From positions 6,474,213-6,538,212 of the forward strand of contig NC_069124.1 of the NCBI RefSeq assembly GCF_026914265.1: a stretch of DNA of 64,000 nt, written 5' to 3'. The notes below the pieces were generated by a model, which saw nothing but the letters and a program-made list of their open reading frames with translations, did not search any database and was not told the DNA's origin. The position numbers were made by a program, and so were the translations under genes. This document shows positions 11,266 through 24,016 of this stretch, one piece after another. The stretch's first letter is position 1. Each line of letters starts with the position of its first letter. This DNA comes from Mya arenaria (lineage: Eukaryota > Mollusca > Bivalvia > Myida > Myidae).

Positions 11266-13676
11266 AGGCTACGCAAAGCAAAGCTAGAACAAATATTTCA
11301 ACACGAGATACACGTTTAAAATTTTGTTGAAATATAAATGAATTCATGCGACATAAACGTTTAACATTTTTGTTGTTGACGTAAATGAATTGTATCACTG
11401 GGATCGAGCTAAACGTTCAACATTTGTTAAAGAGAAAAACATAGATCACGTTGATGTCAGGCAAATGTCTGCGTGTTTTAGGTAAATAACTTATATTCCT
11501 TGATGCAATACACACGATAATTTTTTATTGAATTTAACATTCATTAATTTTTTCACTTCTAAAGCAGCAATGTATCTTCCACATTAAAAAGGTTTGTGCA
11601 CGTACTTCTGCAAAATGAGTACACTGGGTTATCTTGATCAGCAAAAGAAAGCAACTTACTGTCAGAAATGAAAATTGAAATTTACGATTCCATTTATAGG
11701 CCGAATCTCACAATATTTCAAAAGAACCATTTAAGGAAAAAAACAGTGTTTGATAATAAATTGCCCCTACATATAAAACAATTATGGAATTTGTTTTTTC
11801 TTCTTTCAATAATACTTTAGATTACAAGTCTCTACAGCGGTTGCTATGACCTTTGATGTCGATTAAAGACGTTGAAGTTCATAACAAAGCATAGAAAAGA
11901 CACACACAAGTATTTACCTTTCAAGAAAGAACACTTTCCTAATTTAACATGTAATGTACTTTACTGTATAAATCTCATCTCTTGACGAACATTTTAAAAA
12001 GCCAGTTCACAAATTCACGACTTAATCAATACTTTAATTACCAATGAACTATCAGTTCCATCAAATCAACACAATATTATTCAGTTGTTAATACGTATTG
12101 TTTTAGAGGTATTGAATAGCTTATGCTTAAAGAAATATTTACAATCAGGATATAAAACTCATGATTCACAATAGGAGTAAATAAGATCATGCTTGATTGT
12201 AAATAGCTCAAAGTCAAAAACATTTGTTCAAATCTGTTCGCAGTTGTGTCTACTATTTGTACCCTAAAAACCAACTCACCTTTGTCACCCGAAAGTAATG
12301 CGAGAAAAGACAGTTTGTAAACCAGTTTTTGCCAAACTTAATTTATACTTTTTATAAGAAAATCGGTCCTTAAAATCTAGTTCGAGCCAACGAGGACCTC
12401 GAGCCAAGTGACAACACCATTATATATCATCGTGCTAGCCATTTAAAATTGAGATGAATTATCTTCTTTCCTATTGTAGAACTTGTATGAACCTGTCACA
12501 AAGACTTATTGGCTACTTAGTTATGAAGTCAACTACAGTCGAACCCCGTTGGCTCGAACTCGCTTTGCTCGAGAACATCGTTGGCTCGAACTAGATGTTA
12601 AGAACCGAATTATTTTTACTGCAGGTGAACAATCCCGCTTGCTAAAATTTTCCGAGGCTCCTGGTATTTTCACTGGTCCCTTTAAGTCCGAGCCAGCAGG
12701 GTTCGACTGTATAAGGATCTTGTAAAAACGAACTACAATTAAGTTAGAATTAATAAACACTATCTTTAATCAGACTAGGAAAGACAAAACAGTAGGTGTG
12801 CATTGCCTCCAAGCGTAAATGCGTATTTTTTTTGTTCGGGCGATCCGGAATGTAAGATAAGTGGTGTGATTTGATGTATTGAAGATTTGTAAATTTAAAT
12901 TACAAACTAAAAACTATTTCAAATAATCAAGCGACATTACATATGTATTAATCATGCTTTACGAGTTGAATACTATACTTTGGCTTTCTTTTATAATAAT
13001 GTATTACTTATACCACAACCACAAACAATTGTATTGAAAACCCATCAATCTATTGCATTCTTTGACGGTTTAGTTTGCATTTTAGCTTTCAGTATTGAGT
13101 ACTTTTAAAAGCACAAACGTCACGACTCATTCACCATAGCAGTATCGACTGGATGGGAACGAGGAAGAAAAATAAGACTTCATCAAATATTTAAATTTTA
13201 AGTATTAATCTAATAGAAATCACGACATTCAACGATATTACGACCATTGGATAATGCTTTGATACACAGTTGTGAGGTGGGTTTAACACTTATTTAACAC
13301 TTAAGTTATTTTACAAATGATTACTTGAAACGTACGAGTTTCTTCGATATATGTATGTTCAGTTTATGATTGATTTCGGAAGTTGTTATACCGGAAATGT
13401 TTATATAATGTACATGTTTATATTATATGTAACTCACTAGCTGTAAGCTTATACTTAATAAAATTCTTATTCCTATGGAAAAGGACGCCATTTTAGAATT
13501 AGAAATGAGTGGTTATAAACCCTCTCAAATCAATGAAATTGAAATAAAATAATGTTGTCATTTCTATGTATATTTTGGATTTGTATTCAGGATAAATGAC
13601 AAACTCATATGAACAATTAGTCACACATGTATACACTGTATCCTTAGATTCAATATTCACTTGGATCCCTCTGACA
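11266..13676. other. Divergent intergenic region between genes B and C
   Basis: About 2.4 kb of AT-rich DNA between the divergently transcribed genes B and C, so both promoters should be in or near it. I see no coding exon. It holds the pogo-like MITE at 12536-12709, and a related-looking scrap (GTTCGAGCCAACGAGG) near 12381-12396. Confidence 0.5.
12536..12709. mobile_element. Pogo/Tigger-like MITE
   Basis: A 174 bp element with imperfect terminal inverted repeats. The left end is CAGTCGAACCCCGTTGGCTC and the right end reads AGCCAGCAGGGTTCGACTG. It is flanked by TA on both sides (12534-12535 and 12710-12711). CAGT-x-GAACC termini with a TA target duplication are typical of pogo/Tigger-type Tc1-mariner MITEs. 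It has no transposase. The ORFs read through it on both strands are by-products of the inverted repeat. Confidence 0.75.
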
Positions 13677-16600
13677 ATGGCCGATAATATCGACATCGTT
13701 GCTGATGTCTTAAAGCGATTAGGAAGGAATCAAAACATTTCAAAAAATGAAATTGAACGAGCTAAAGAGTCTTATAGCAAAACCATAGCAGAATTGAAGC
13801 ATTTCAAAGACTCATATTCAACAGCGATGAGCAATACCAGTGTACACGGAGAGGTAATGTTTTAAACATCGTACTTAAGATAAAGGATTCTTACTTTTCA
13901 TAAGAAAAATACTTGTGCTTAAACAAAAATAGTATTGTTGTATAGAATATACATAATGATATATGTTTTGTTCCGCCAAAGACAAACATTAAAAGACAAA
14001 CATAGCTTGCCGTTATGGTTACTACTTATGGAAAGAAAAATCATGTCTGTATTTTATCGTCATTTATGTTGTCTGACCATTGCATGTAGATCATAACGCT
14101 TGTGTGACAATTGTACATAGTCTCCCTCCGCATCATGTAGATCATTAACTTCTGTGTGACAATTGTACATAGTCTCCCTCCGCATCATGTAGATCATTAA
14201 CTTCTGTGTGACAATTGTACATAGTCTCCCTCCGCATCATCTAGATCATTAACGCCTGTTTGACAATTGTAAATAGTCACCCTCCGCATCATGTAGATCA
14301 TTAACGCTTGTGTGACAATTGTACATAGTCTCCCTCCGCATCATCTAGATCATTAACGCTTGTGTGACAATTGTACATAGTCTCCCTCCGCAACATCTAG
14401 ATCATTAACTTCTGTGTGACAATTGTACATAGTCTCCCTCCGCATCATCTAGATCATTAACTTCTGTGTGACAATTGTACATAGTCTCCCTCCGCATCAT
14501 GTAGATCATTAACGCCTGTGTGACAATTGTACATAGTCTACCTCCGCATCATGTAGATCATTAACGCCTGTGTGACAATTGTACATAGTCTACCTCCGCA
14601 TTATGTAGATCATTAACGCCTGTGTGACAATTGTACATAGTCTACCTCCGCATCATCTAGATCATTAACGCCTGTGTGACAATTGTACATAGTCTACCTC
14701 CGCATCATCTAGATCATTAACGCCTGTGTGACAATTGTACATAGTCTACCTCCGCATCATCTAGATCATTAGCGCCTGTGTGACAATTGTACATAGTCTC
14801 CCTCCGCATCATGTAGATCATTAGCGCCTGTGTGACAAGTGTACATAGTCTCCCTCCTCATCATGTAGAACATTAACGCCTGTGTGACAATTGTAAATAG
14901 TCTCCCTCCGCATCATGTAGATCATTAACGCCTGTGTGACAATTGTACATTGTCTACCTCCGCATCATCTAGATCATTAACGCCTGTGTGACAATTGTAC
15001 ATAGTCTACCTCCGCATCATCTAGATCATTAACAATTGTGTGACAGTTGTACATAGTCTCCCTCCGCATCATCTAGATCATTAACGCCTGTGTGACAATT
15101 GTACATAGTCTTCCTCCGCATCATCTAGATCATTAACGCCTGTGTGACAATTGTACATAGTCTCCCTCCGCATCATCTAGATCATTAACGCCTGTGTGAC
15201 AATTGTAAATAGTCTCCCTCCGCATCATGTAGATCATTAACGCCTGTGTGACAAGTGTACATAGTCTCCCTCCGCATCATGTAGATCATTAACGCCTGTT
15301 TGACAATTGTACATAGTCTCCCTCCGCATCATCTAGATCATTAACGCCTGTTTGACAATTGTACATAGTCTCCCTCCGCATCATCTAGATCATTAACGCC
15401 TGTTAGACAAATGTACATAGTCTACCTCCGCATCATCTAGATCATTAACGCCTGTTAGACAATTGTACATAGTCTACCTCCGCATCATGAAGATCATTAA
15501 CGCCTGTGTGACAATTGTACATAGTCTCCCTCCGCATCATCTAGATCATTAACGCCTGTGTGACAATTGTACATAGTCTACCTCCGCATCATCTAGATTA
15601 TTAACGCCTGTGTGACAATTGTACATAGTCTCCCTCCGCATCATCTAGATCATTAACGCCTGTTTAACAATTGTACATAGTCTCCCTCCGCATCATGAAG
15701 ATCATTAACGCCTGTGTGGCAGTTGTACATAGTCTCCCTCTGCATCATGTAGATCATTAACGCCCGTGTGACAATTGTAAATAGTCTCCCTCCGCATCAT
15801 GTAGATCATTAACGCCCGTGTGACAATTGTAAATAGTCTCCCTCCGCATCATGTAGATCATTAACGCCTGTGTGACAATTGTAAATAGTCTCCCTCCGCA
15901 TCATGTAGATCATTAACGCCTGTGTGACAATTGTACATAGTCTCCCTCCGCATCATCTAGATCATTAACGCCTGTGTGACAATTGTAAATAGTCTCCCTC
16001 CGCATCATGTAGATCATTAACGCCTGTGTGACAATTGTACATAGTCTCCCTCCGCATCATCTAGATCATTAACGCTTGTGTGACAATTGTACATAGTCTC
16101 CCTCCGCATCATCTAGATCATTAACGCTTGTGTGACAATTGTACATAGTCTCCCTCCGCATCATCTTGATCATTAACGCTTGTGTGACAATTGTACATAG
16201 TCTCCCTCTGCATCATCTAGATCATTAACGCTTGTGTGACAATTGTACATAGTCTCCCTCTGCATCATCTAGATCATTAACGCTTGTGTGACAATTGTAC
16301 ATAGTCTACCTCCGCATCATCTAGATCATTAGCGCCTGTGTGACAATTGTCTAGATCATTAACGCTTGTGTGACAATTGTACATAGTCTCCCTTGGCATC
16401 ATCTAGATCATTAACGCTTGTGTGACAATTGTACATAGTCTCCCTCCGCATCATCTAGATCATTAACGCTTGTGTGACAATTGTACATAGTCTCCCTCCG
16501 CATCATCTAGATCATTAATTCCAGTGTGACAATTGTACATAGTCTCCCTCCGCATCATCTAGATCATTAACGCTTGTGTGACAATTGTACATAGTCTCCC

Positions 16601-17652
16601 GCATCATCTAGATCATAAGAGCTTGTGTGACAATTGTACATAGTCTCCCTCCGCATCATCTAGATCATTAACGCTTGTGTGACAATTGTACATAGTCTCC
16701 CTCTGCATCATCTAGATCATTAACGCTTGTGTGACAATTGTACATAGTCTCCCTCCGCATCATCTAGATCATTAACGCTTGTGTGACAATTGTACATAGT
16801 CTCCCTCCGCATCATCTAGATCATTAGCGCTTGTGTGACAATTGTACATAGTCACCCTCCGCATCGTTTTGATCATTAGCGCCTTCGTGACAATAGTGCA
16901 TAGTCGCCCATCGCATCATTTTGATCATATGTCCCTGTGTGACAATTGTTCATAGTCTCCCTTTACATCTTCTTGATCATTAGCGTTTGTTCTTGTATCG
17001 TCGTTATTTTATATTAAGCAGTCTTCTTAATTTACTTAACGCATTCACTGTAGATATACGAATAGTAACAAGAGTTGCGTTTAAATGTAACACTTGTTAA
17101 TCTTATCTTATATATACATATATTATATAACGCCCAAAAGCCTTCAGAACATCCTGGAGATGGCCAAAGAAACGGGAAGAAACAAGATATACATGCGCTA
17201 ATGGAAAGGAACGCCAAAATGAGGGAAGAACTAGATACATCCAAGAGAAAGATCCAGGAACTTCTAACGAGGTCAGGCAGAGTTGAAACATGAATGATCT
17301 TGTCTGCAAACTATAACACAGAGCTCATTTATTTACATTCATGATAGATTCGTGTGATTCTTTGTCAAGTACGAGGATGATTACATGTATTACATATTGT
17401 GAATTTATACGATTATTATTATAGCAACGTTCAACAGACTATCAACTTAAGTGTAAGCGAGGTATTGTGTTTGTGCTTTTTTTATTACAGACTGAGTTCT
17501 TTGGCTGGTCAGAAATTGTCAGACAGCAACCCTGAAATTACAGATCTGAGTGACCCCAACCGTCCAACAGTCTTGGTCAGTATAAATCACTTATTAACTA
17601 CTAACATGAAGAAATAATAATCGCTTATTTTTATAATAATAATAATTATTAC

Positions 17653-17690
<38 letters not shown>

Positions 17691-17750
17691 GTAGTAGTAG
17701 TGGTGGTGGTGGTGGTGGTGGTGGTGGTGGTGGTGGTGGTAGTGGTAGTG

Positions 17751-17846
<96 letters not shown>

Positions 17847-17879
17847 CATGTATTATTAATATTATTAAAATTATTATTA

Positions 17880-17958
<79 letters not shown>

Positions 17959-19421
17959 AATATCATTACTATTATTTTTAATGGTATGAAATAAAAATGA
18001 TAATACTTTCTTAATCTGTTAATCTGATGGATTTTATCACTTCTTGTTGTTTGCGTAAAAAATTGTCGCTCTCGACCTTTGCCTTTGGTCTTATTGGATG
18101 TGGACTTGACGCAAGCATATCCAAATGAACCCCATCAACCCACTAACATAATATTCCCTGTAAATATTGCACCTTAAAATGAAACACGCTTAAGGGATAT
18201 TATGTCTACCTGTATTGTGCTCTTTAGGCTGACCATTTTCACCAAGTTTACGATAATGAGTGGACGCAACTTTATGAAGAGATGACTTCGATGGATGAAG
18301 TTAAAAAGATTGACGAAATTACTCATATCGTCAAGGTAATGTTTATGTGTATTTGTTATATTAAGTTTATAGATTTAAGATACGACAGTGTTGCATTCTT
18401 ACCACCTTCGATAAGTGTATTTTAAAATGTATAGTGCATGGCTGTATTAAATATCCCGTCACCTTAATAGGCGTTGCATCTTTTAATTAGTAAATTGATG
18501 TTTCAAAGAAATCCGTTTTGTTTCAGAAAGTTGATCAGTTTTGTACAAAAGCACAGGCATATCTACTTGAAAAGTTACAGACGTATATCATAGATGATAT
18601 TGTGAACCCTACATTACCGCATCCAGATGGGAAAGGTTTTGTTGTAAGTTATTCGATGACATATCACTCTAATAAATACGTGCATATTTTAAAATTAATT
18701 TGAAAAATGAATTACAAAAATAAAAGTGAACACTTTATAGATAGAAATGCTAGTAAGAATACGAATACTGCTTGAAAAGCTCTGTAATGTAAGTACGTTT
18801 TGTCTGTATCATAGACCACTCGTGTAACTCTTTAAATAGTGTATCTAGCATTCTGTAGAAGTAATGATATTATACTTCCATCTGTGTGCTTATCGTGTAG
18901 GCTGGAGAAACTGACACCTTTTCAGAAACTGAGGAAAGGGTACTATTGAAACAATTGAAAGATTTGCGAAAGGCTGCTGCAAAAGTATCGGCGAAAGCTC
19001 TGATAGGGGTGAGCATTTTTAGCATTTTATAAAGCAAATATGTTATTACAAAAACATAAGCATACTTTAAGAAATGTTGTTTGGTATTGTATATGCTAAA
19101 TAGTGTATTCGTATGAGTTGTTTTATGCTTCAATAGATTTTCCAACAAATGCACGTACCGTCAATAAAGAAGAAGTGTCAAGTCAAAGCGTCAACGGAAT
19201 TGGACAAATTTGTCTCCAAATGTGTTGAGTTGTTGTGGCTAATGGAGGTGCAAGACCCGCCGATGCAGTTGATCTGGGCGGAGCAGGGACACAGGGTGGA
19301 CAAGGATAGATTCACATTTTATACCAAACGGGGCGAAGTAGTTCAACAAAGTATATGGCCTGCTGTGCTGCTGCATAAAGATGGCCCTCTGATGTCCAAA
19401 GGCATTGTGCAGGGAAAGTAA
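13677..19421 (+). CDS. Gene C: complete Mieap C-terminal domain protein, class 1
   Basis: Exons: 13677-13853, 17141-17271, 17491-17575, 18228-18335, 18527-18643, 18901-19008, 19137-19421 (stop). Phases 0,2,0,0,0,0 fit at every join, giving 336 residues. Start ATGG at 13677 was chosen by likeness to the starts of E and F. Residues 1-59 are the class 1 helical domain (MADNIDIVADVLKRLG). Residues 60-103 form a short charged coiled coil (NAKMREELDTSKRKIQELL). Residues 104-131 hold LSSLAGQKL and DLSDPNRPT. Residues 132-167 carry VYDNEWTQLYEEM. The terminal exon has CVELLWLMEVQDPP, SIWPAVLLHKDG and SKGIVQGK, the Mieap C-terminal signature. The core is split over two exons (85 and 108 bases) where most paralogues have one exon of about 190 bases; only E shares this. 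Intron 1 carries a 2.9 kb minisatellite and intron 3 a trinucleotide block. Confidence 0.88.
14085..16985. repeat. 52 bp minisatellite in intron 1 of gene C
   Basis: About 55 tandem copies of a 52 bp unit. The core is TAGATCATTAACGCCTGTGT followed by GACAATTGTACATAGTCTCC and CTCCGCATCATC. The unit carries three short palindromes (CTAG or TGATCA-type, CAATTG, TGTACA). Variants occur in patches (CGCCT, CGCTT, ACTTCT; TCTCC or TCTACC), which points to local unequal exchange. The last few copies near 16850-16985 are strongly diverged. Confidence 0.95.
17630..17960. repeat. Compound trinucleotide microsatellite (TTA/GGT/GTA)
   Basis: Consecutive blocks of TTA/TAT repeats, GGT repeats, then long GTA repeats, then TTA repeats again, in intron 3 of gene C. 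The resulting ORFs of poly-Val and poly-Tyr are by-products of the repeat. Confidence 0.95.
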
Positions 19422-20466
19422 CTTTTATCACGAAGATGCTACAGCATAACATGTCGTTTCTTTCCCCGATGTTGCATAAAGAGACATTGTCAAGGCATCG
19501 TCCAGGGAACAACTGTAGTTTGGAGCTATACTCTTGTCTTACCTGACACTATATGTTCATCTGTACAGACTATTGCTATATAAAAAAGGAAAAAATCACT
19601 ACGCACATATTCGTAGATGACAGTGCAAGAATATGTAGACATATTTAGTGCATGATTGTAAATGAAACGTTTCACATGTGTGACGAACATCAATTTTGAC
19701 TGATAAACATTGAACTACTTACTAAATAATGCATTTATGGATTTTTTTTACTGATAACAATATAATAACCCTGTATTTAAATAGCAGACAGCGCAAAAAT
19801 ATTAAATGATTGGTGAATGCTAAAATATTTACTGTGATCTACTATAGTCTCATTTCGTAGAAACACCGTGTTTTATGCACATTTCTTTCAAATTAAACTC
19901 GGTATCCTTCATAAAAACCATTGTTTTCGACATTTATTAAACCTTTTTGGAATATTATAACAATATTATTAATTGTGGTAAATCTTATTTGAGAGTAAGA
20001 GTGCATCTTTAAGCTATATCATTTTTGGCGTAGTTTGTAGTAACGATTTAAGTATCTTCATCAAATAAAACACATGCAAAACTGTCAACCATTTCTTTTA
20101 TTTTCTAGAGATGGTTTCATACACGTCAACACTTCATTTACATTGATTACAACAATAGGGTTTGTTTACCGTAGAAACTATTTTTTGAAAAACCTTTAAT
20201 AGTAATTTTAAAATGTACATTACGAGTCGTATATATGACATTATTTCAGCTTTTGAAAGGGCATCAATGTAGACCCTTTCATTCGACCAATATATCTACA
20301 AACTAGTTCATTACATTGTCCATATTATATTGATTTATCTTCCTCTATTCACGCATCATAAAGTTTCGATTAAAGCTCAAACTAGTTACGGAAGTGAATT
20401 GTTAATTGATTTTTAAAATTGACAAAATTCAGCCTTTATTGTTAAAACAAATATTTATATATACAT
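19422..20466. other. Intergenic region, 3' of gene C
   Basis: AT-rich DNA with the presumed 3' UTR of gene C and the upstream region of exon D. I see no coding exon, repeat array or element. Confidence 0.5.
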
Positions 20467-20631
20467 ATGGAGGATATAGTGAGCAAAGTATTACACAAGA
20501 TAAAGACAACTGGGAAAGCATCAAAGGAGGATATTTTAAAGGCTACAGAACACTATGATAAAACTATAGAAGCTTTCCTTTACTGTAAAGCTCATCATGG
20601 GGACATTGATGGCAACTATGCAAACGTGTCG
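20467..20631 (+). CDS. Exon D: orphan class 1 first exon
   Basis: A single exon, ATG at 20467, 55 codons, ending in phase 0 at a good donor (TCG|GTAAGC). The peptide begins MEDIVSKVLHKIKTTGKASK and carries KATEHYDKTIEAF. It lines up with the first exons of C, E, F and G (helix, a short linker with K/E-x-D/E, then a helix with a Tyr-rich middle). No linker, core or terminal Mieap exon follows before the start of gene E at 24017; the intervening 3.4 kb is mostly tandem repeat. Because both it and E exon 1 end in phase 0, it could splice in frame to E exon 2 at 24655 as an alternative N-terminus. Otherwise it is the relic of a gene lost by deletion. Confidence 0.65.
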
Positions 20632-20904
20632 GTAAGCATACAATGCCTGCACTCGGAAACAATTAATTCTCAAACATACCATCGATTTATTTGCAAAATG
20701 TTCGAATCCATACTTGAAACTGGAACAGTAAGGCCGAGTTGTAAAAATGCTATATCTGTGAGAATGCAGCTTAACGTTTCATCATCGTTTGGACACAAGC
20801 AAACCCTAACAGTTCAAAGTTGAACACCATCAACCTCGCTTTCCGTCAGAGCGAAACACGTTGTTATGAAGTAATCATGAGAGAAATCAAAGAGGCTGCG
20901 AAAC

Positions 20905-22250
20905 ACGACGGTGAACGTGAACGAGTACGTGTATTTGAATGTGTACTTGTATGTGTATGTGTACTTGTACTTGTACTTGTACGTGTACGTGAACGTGTAC
21001 GTGTACTTGGACGTGAACTTGTACGCAAAAGTACACGTGTACTTGTACTTGTACGTGAATGTGTAGGTGAACTTGTACGTGTATATTAACTTTTACCGGA
21101 ACTTGTACGTGAATTTGTATATTAACTTGTACACGAACTTGTACGTAAATTACTTGTACGTGTACGTGTACGTTACTTTGTACGTGAACTTGTTCATGGA
21201 CTTGTACATGTACTGGTACGTGAACGTGAACTTGTACTCGAGTTTGCATGGGTACTTTTACAGGTACCTGTACGTGAACTTGTTCTTAACTGGTACGTGT
21301 ACGTTGACTTGTATGATTACGTGAACTTGTACGAGTACTTGTACATGAACTTGTACGTGAACATGTGTGTAAACTGGTACGTGTACCTGTACGTGTACTT
21401 GTACGTAAATTTGTACGTGTACCTGTACGTAAACTTGTTCGTTAACTTGTATGTGTACGATAACTGGTACTTGAACTTTTACGTGAACTTGTACGTGAAC
21501 GTGTACGTAAAATTGTACGTGCACTTGTACCTTAACTTGTTCGTGAACTGGTACGTGTATTTGGACGTAAACTTTAACGGGTACTTATACGTGAACGTTA
21601 ACGTGTACCTGTACTTGAACCTGAACTTGTACGTGAATTTGCATATTACGTGCACATGTACTTGTACGTGAGGTTGACGCGAACTTGTGTGTGCACTTGT
21701 AGGTGTATTTGTACGGGTACTTGTACGTGAACTTGTATGTGAACTTGAACGTGTACTGGCACATGAACGTGAACTTGTACGTGAGTTTGCTTGTGAACTT
21801 GTACATGAACTTGTACGTAAACTTATACGTGAATTTGAACGTGAATTTGTACATGAACGTGTACGGTTACTTGTTCGTGAACTTGTACTTGTACTTGAAC
21901 GTGGACTTGTACGAGTACTTGTATGTGTATTTGAACTTGTACGTGAACCTGTACGTGAACTTGTATGTGAACTTGTACTAGTACATGTACTTGAACTTGT
22001 ACGTATACGTGTACTTTTACGTTAGCTTGTACGTAAAATTGTACTAGTACATGTACGTAAACTTGTACTAGTACTTTTACATGTACGTGAACTTGTACGG
22101 GTACTTGTACGTGAACTTGGTCTTGAACTTGTGCATGCACTTGTACGTGTTTTTACATGTTCTTGAATGTGAACTTGTACGCGAACTTGTTCGTGTACTT
22201 GTTCGTGAACTTGTTCATTAAATTGAACGTGTACTTGTTTGTGTAGCTAC
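20905..22250. repeat. Degenerate GTAC-rich tandem array (6/12 bp period)
   Basis: About 1.35 kb of a 6-base-period repeat, best seen as the 12-mer GTGAACTTGTAC with many GTAC and ACGT palindromes. All frames lack stops over long stretches, which gives apparent ORFs of Leu-Tyr-Val-Asn or Val-His-Val-Gln type on both strands; these are not genes. The left part (20940-21060) is purer GTACTT/GTACGT. Confidence 0.95.
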
Positions 22251-22329
22251 ACGAGCATGTTAAATGTCCTGTTGAGTTGTCAATAAAAACTTGTACTTTA
22301 AGATTCGTGATCATGAATACTCCCAAAAA

Positions 22330-22715
22330 TTAAGGAAAGTGATTTTTGCGAGTATTCACGAGAAAGTAATTTATGCGAGTATTCACGAGAAAGTGCTTTA
22401 TACGAGTATTCACGAGAAAGTGCTTTATACGAGTATTCACGAGAAAGTGCTTTATGCGAGTATTCACGAGAAAGTGCTTAATGCGAGTATTCACGAGAAA
22501 GTGCTTTATGCGAGTTTTTACGAGAAAGTGCTTATGCGAGTATTCATGAGAAAGTGCTTTACGGGAGTATTCACGAGAAAGTGTTTTATGCGAGTATTCA
22601 CGAGAAAGTGCTTTTATGCGAGTATTCACGAGAAAGTGCTTTACGGGAGTATTCACGAGAAAGTGCTTTTATGCGAGTATTCACGAGAAAGTGCTTTATG
22701 CGAGTATTCACGGGA
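22330..22715. repeat. 27 bp minisatellite (GAGTATTCACGAGAAAGTGC unit)
   Basis: About 14 copies of a 27 bp unit, GAGTATTCACGAGAAAGTGC plus TTTATGC, with a few one-base indels. It is open on both strands, giving spurious repeat ORFs. It lies between exon D and gene E. Confidence 0.95.
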
Positions 22716-24016
22716 GTGAAGTAAGTTTTTGGTGACTTTAAGAGACAATTCGACTGAAACTTTCACGGTTGTATTCTTTATTATAAGCACATGCATAATG
22801 GTGTAGTACACAGTAAGTAGTGCACACTTACGCGTACCCGTATGTAATGATTCTCAATCTCTCGAATTCCTTTGTAATCTACTTAATGAATAAATCACTA
22901 AGTGCATAGTTGGTATGCCATGAAGGTTTCAAATTTAATTTAAAACTATTACTGAACTTTCATGACCCCAATTTGGTGTGGTAAAAATGCAAATAAAAGA
23001 GAAAATAAATTTAAATGCACATATTTGCATTGCCTTACCTTTTGTTGGTGTAACATTCAACAGTTACCGTGTATTCATTAAACCAATGTATCATTTGTGT
23101 TTGTGACCGAGAAATGACCATTGTTTCATTTCCATTTGGCTTACGATTAAAAACTTTAATAACACGATATAGTTAAAAACATCTATAAAATATTAATAAA
23201 AGAAGTTGGGCAGTAGTCGAAATATCCAAATTAAGATCGAGTTGTAGCCTCCAAAATTCTATCGAATGTATGAAGGTAAGATTTTTTTTAAAACTTCCTC
23301 GGCAATATGCTGGTTATAACGTTGGTTATTTGAACCATATAAAGCAGATGCATATGTTCGAACTCATACTGTATGATAGCAATAACCAAAGTAAAAAAAA
23401 ATCATGTGGTGTAGTCAAGTCACTTTTTAATGTTATAGCGTCATTACAAAATAATTGTAATATCTGCATGTTTATAGAGCTAAGGTCCTTTGATGTATTT
23501 ATTTATTTTTTGACAAAATACTTCAAATTAAAGACATACGGATTAAAATGAAAGAAATAATATAAAACAACTCGTTTTCTCTGTTTATTTTGTTCTAATT
23601 TTTAGCAAAATATTTGATGATAGAACTTCATAAAAAAAGGATTATCTTTAGGAAATTTAAAAAAGATGTATGTTCTGATTTATGATACGGTAGAAATAAT
23701 GTGCATGTTATAAGGACCTAAGTCATTAGTGCAATACAAGGCAACATGTCTATGTAAGCACTGACTGTATGGTAGATAAAAGTTTAACGTTTACAATCAC
23801 ATTGATAAATCAATATCTTGCCTAGAGTTATGTGTTTGAACAAGTTGATCCAAGTTTCGCTTTGCTTCGCTAAACCGAAAGTTGAAGACATAAAGCAGAA
23901 ACCTACATTGACACGTATTATTAATTTTCAGAAATATGTGTGTTATCTTGCTAAACTGTGTTTAAGTGTAATGTAATACTAAATAACCATAAACACATGT
24001 GATACAGTCAGAGAAA
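22716..24016. other. AT-rich region before gene E
   Basis: Unique AT-rich DNA. The ORF at 23270-23551 shows no family likeness, no splice context and AT-driven composition, so I do not call it. The region should contain the promoter of gene E if exon D is not part of it. Confidence 0.45.

Noticed and set aside
12483-12760. ORFs on both strands across the 12.5-12.7 kb region
   Set aside because: Both read through the pogo-like MITE and its inverted ends.
14085-16985. Regular array that might suggest a CRISPR locus
   Set aside because: Units are joined directly with no unique spacers, and the window is an animal genome with introns.
20820-22140. Many ORFs of 85-124 codons on both strands (Val-Gln-Val-His and Leu-Tyr-Val-Asn types)
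   Set aside because: They come from the 6/12-base-period repeat, which has no stops in several frames; no splice sites, no domain, no start context.
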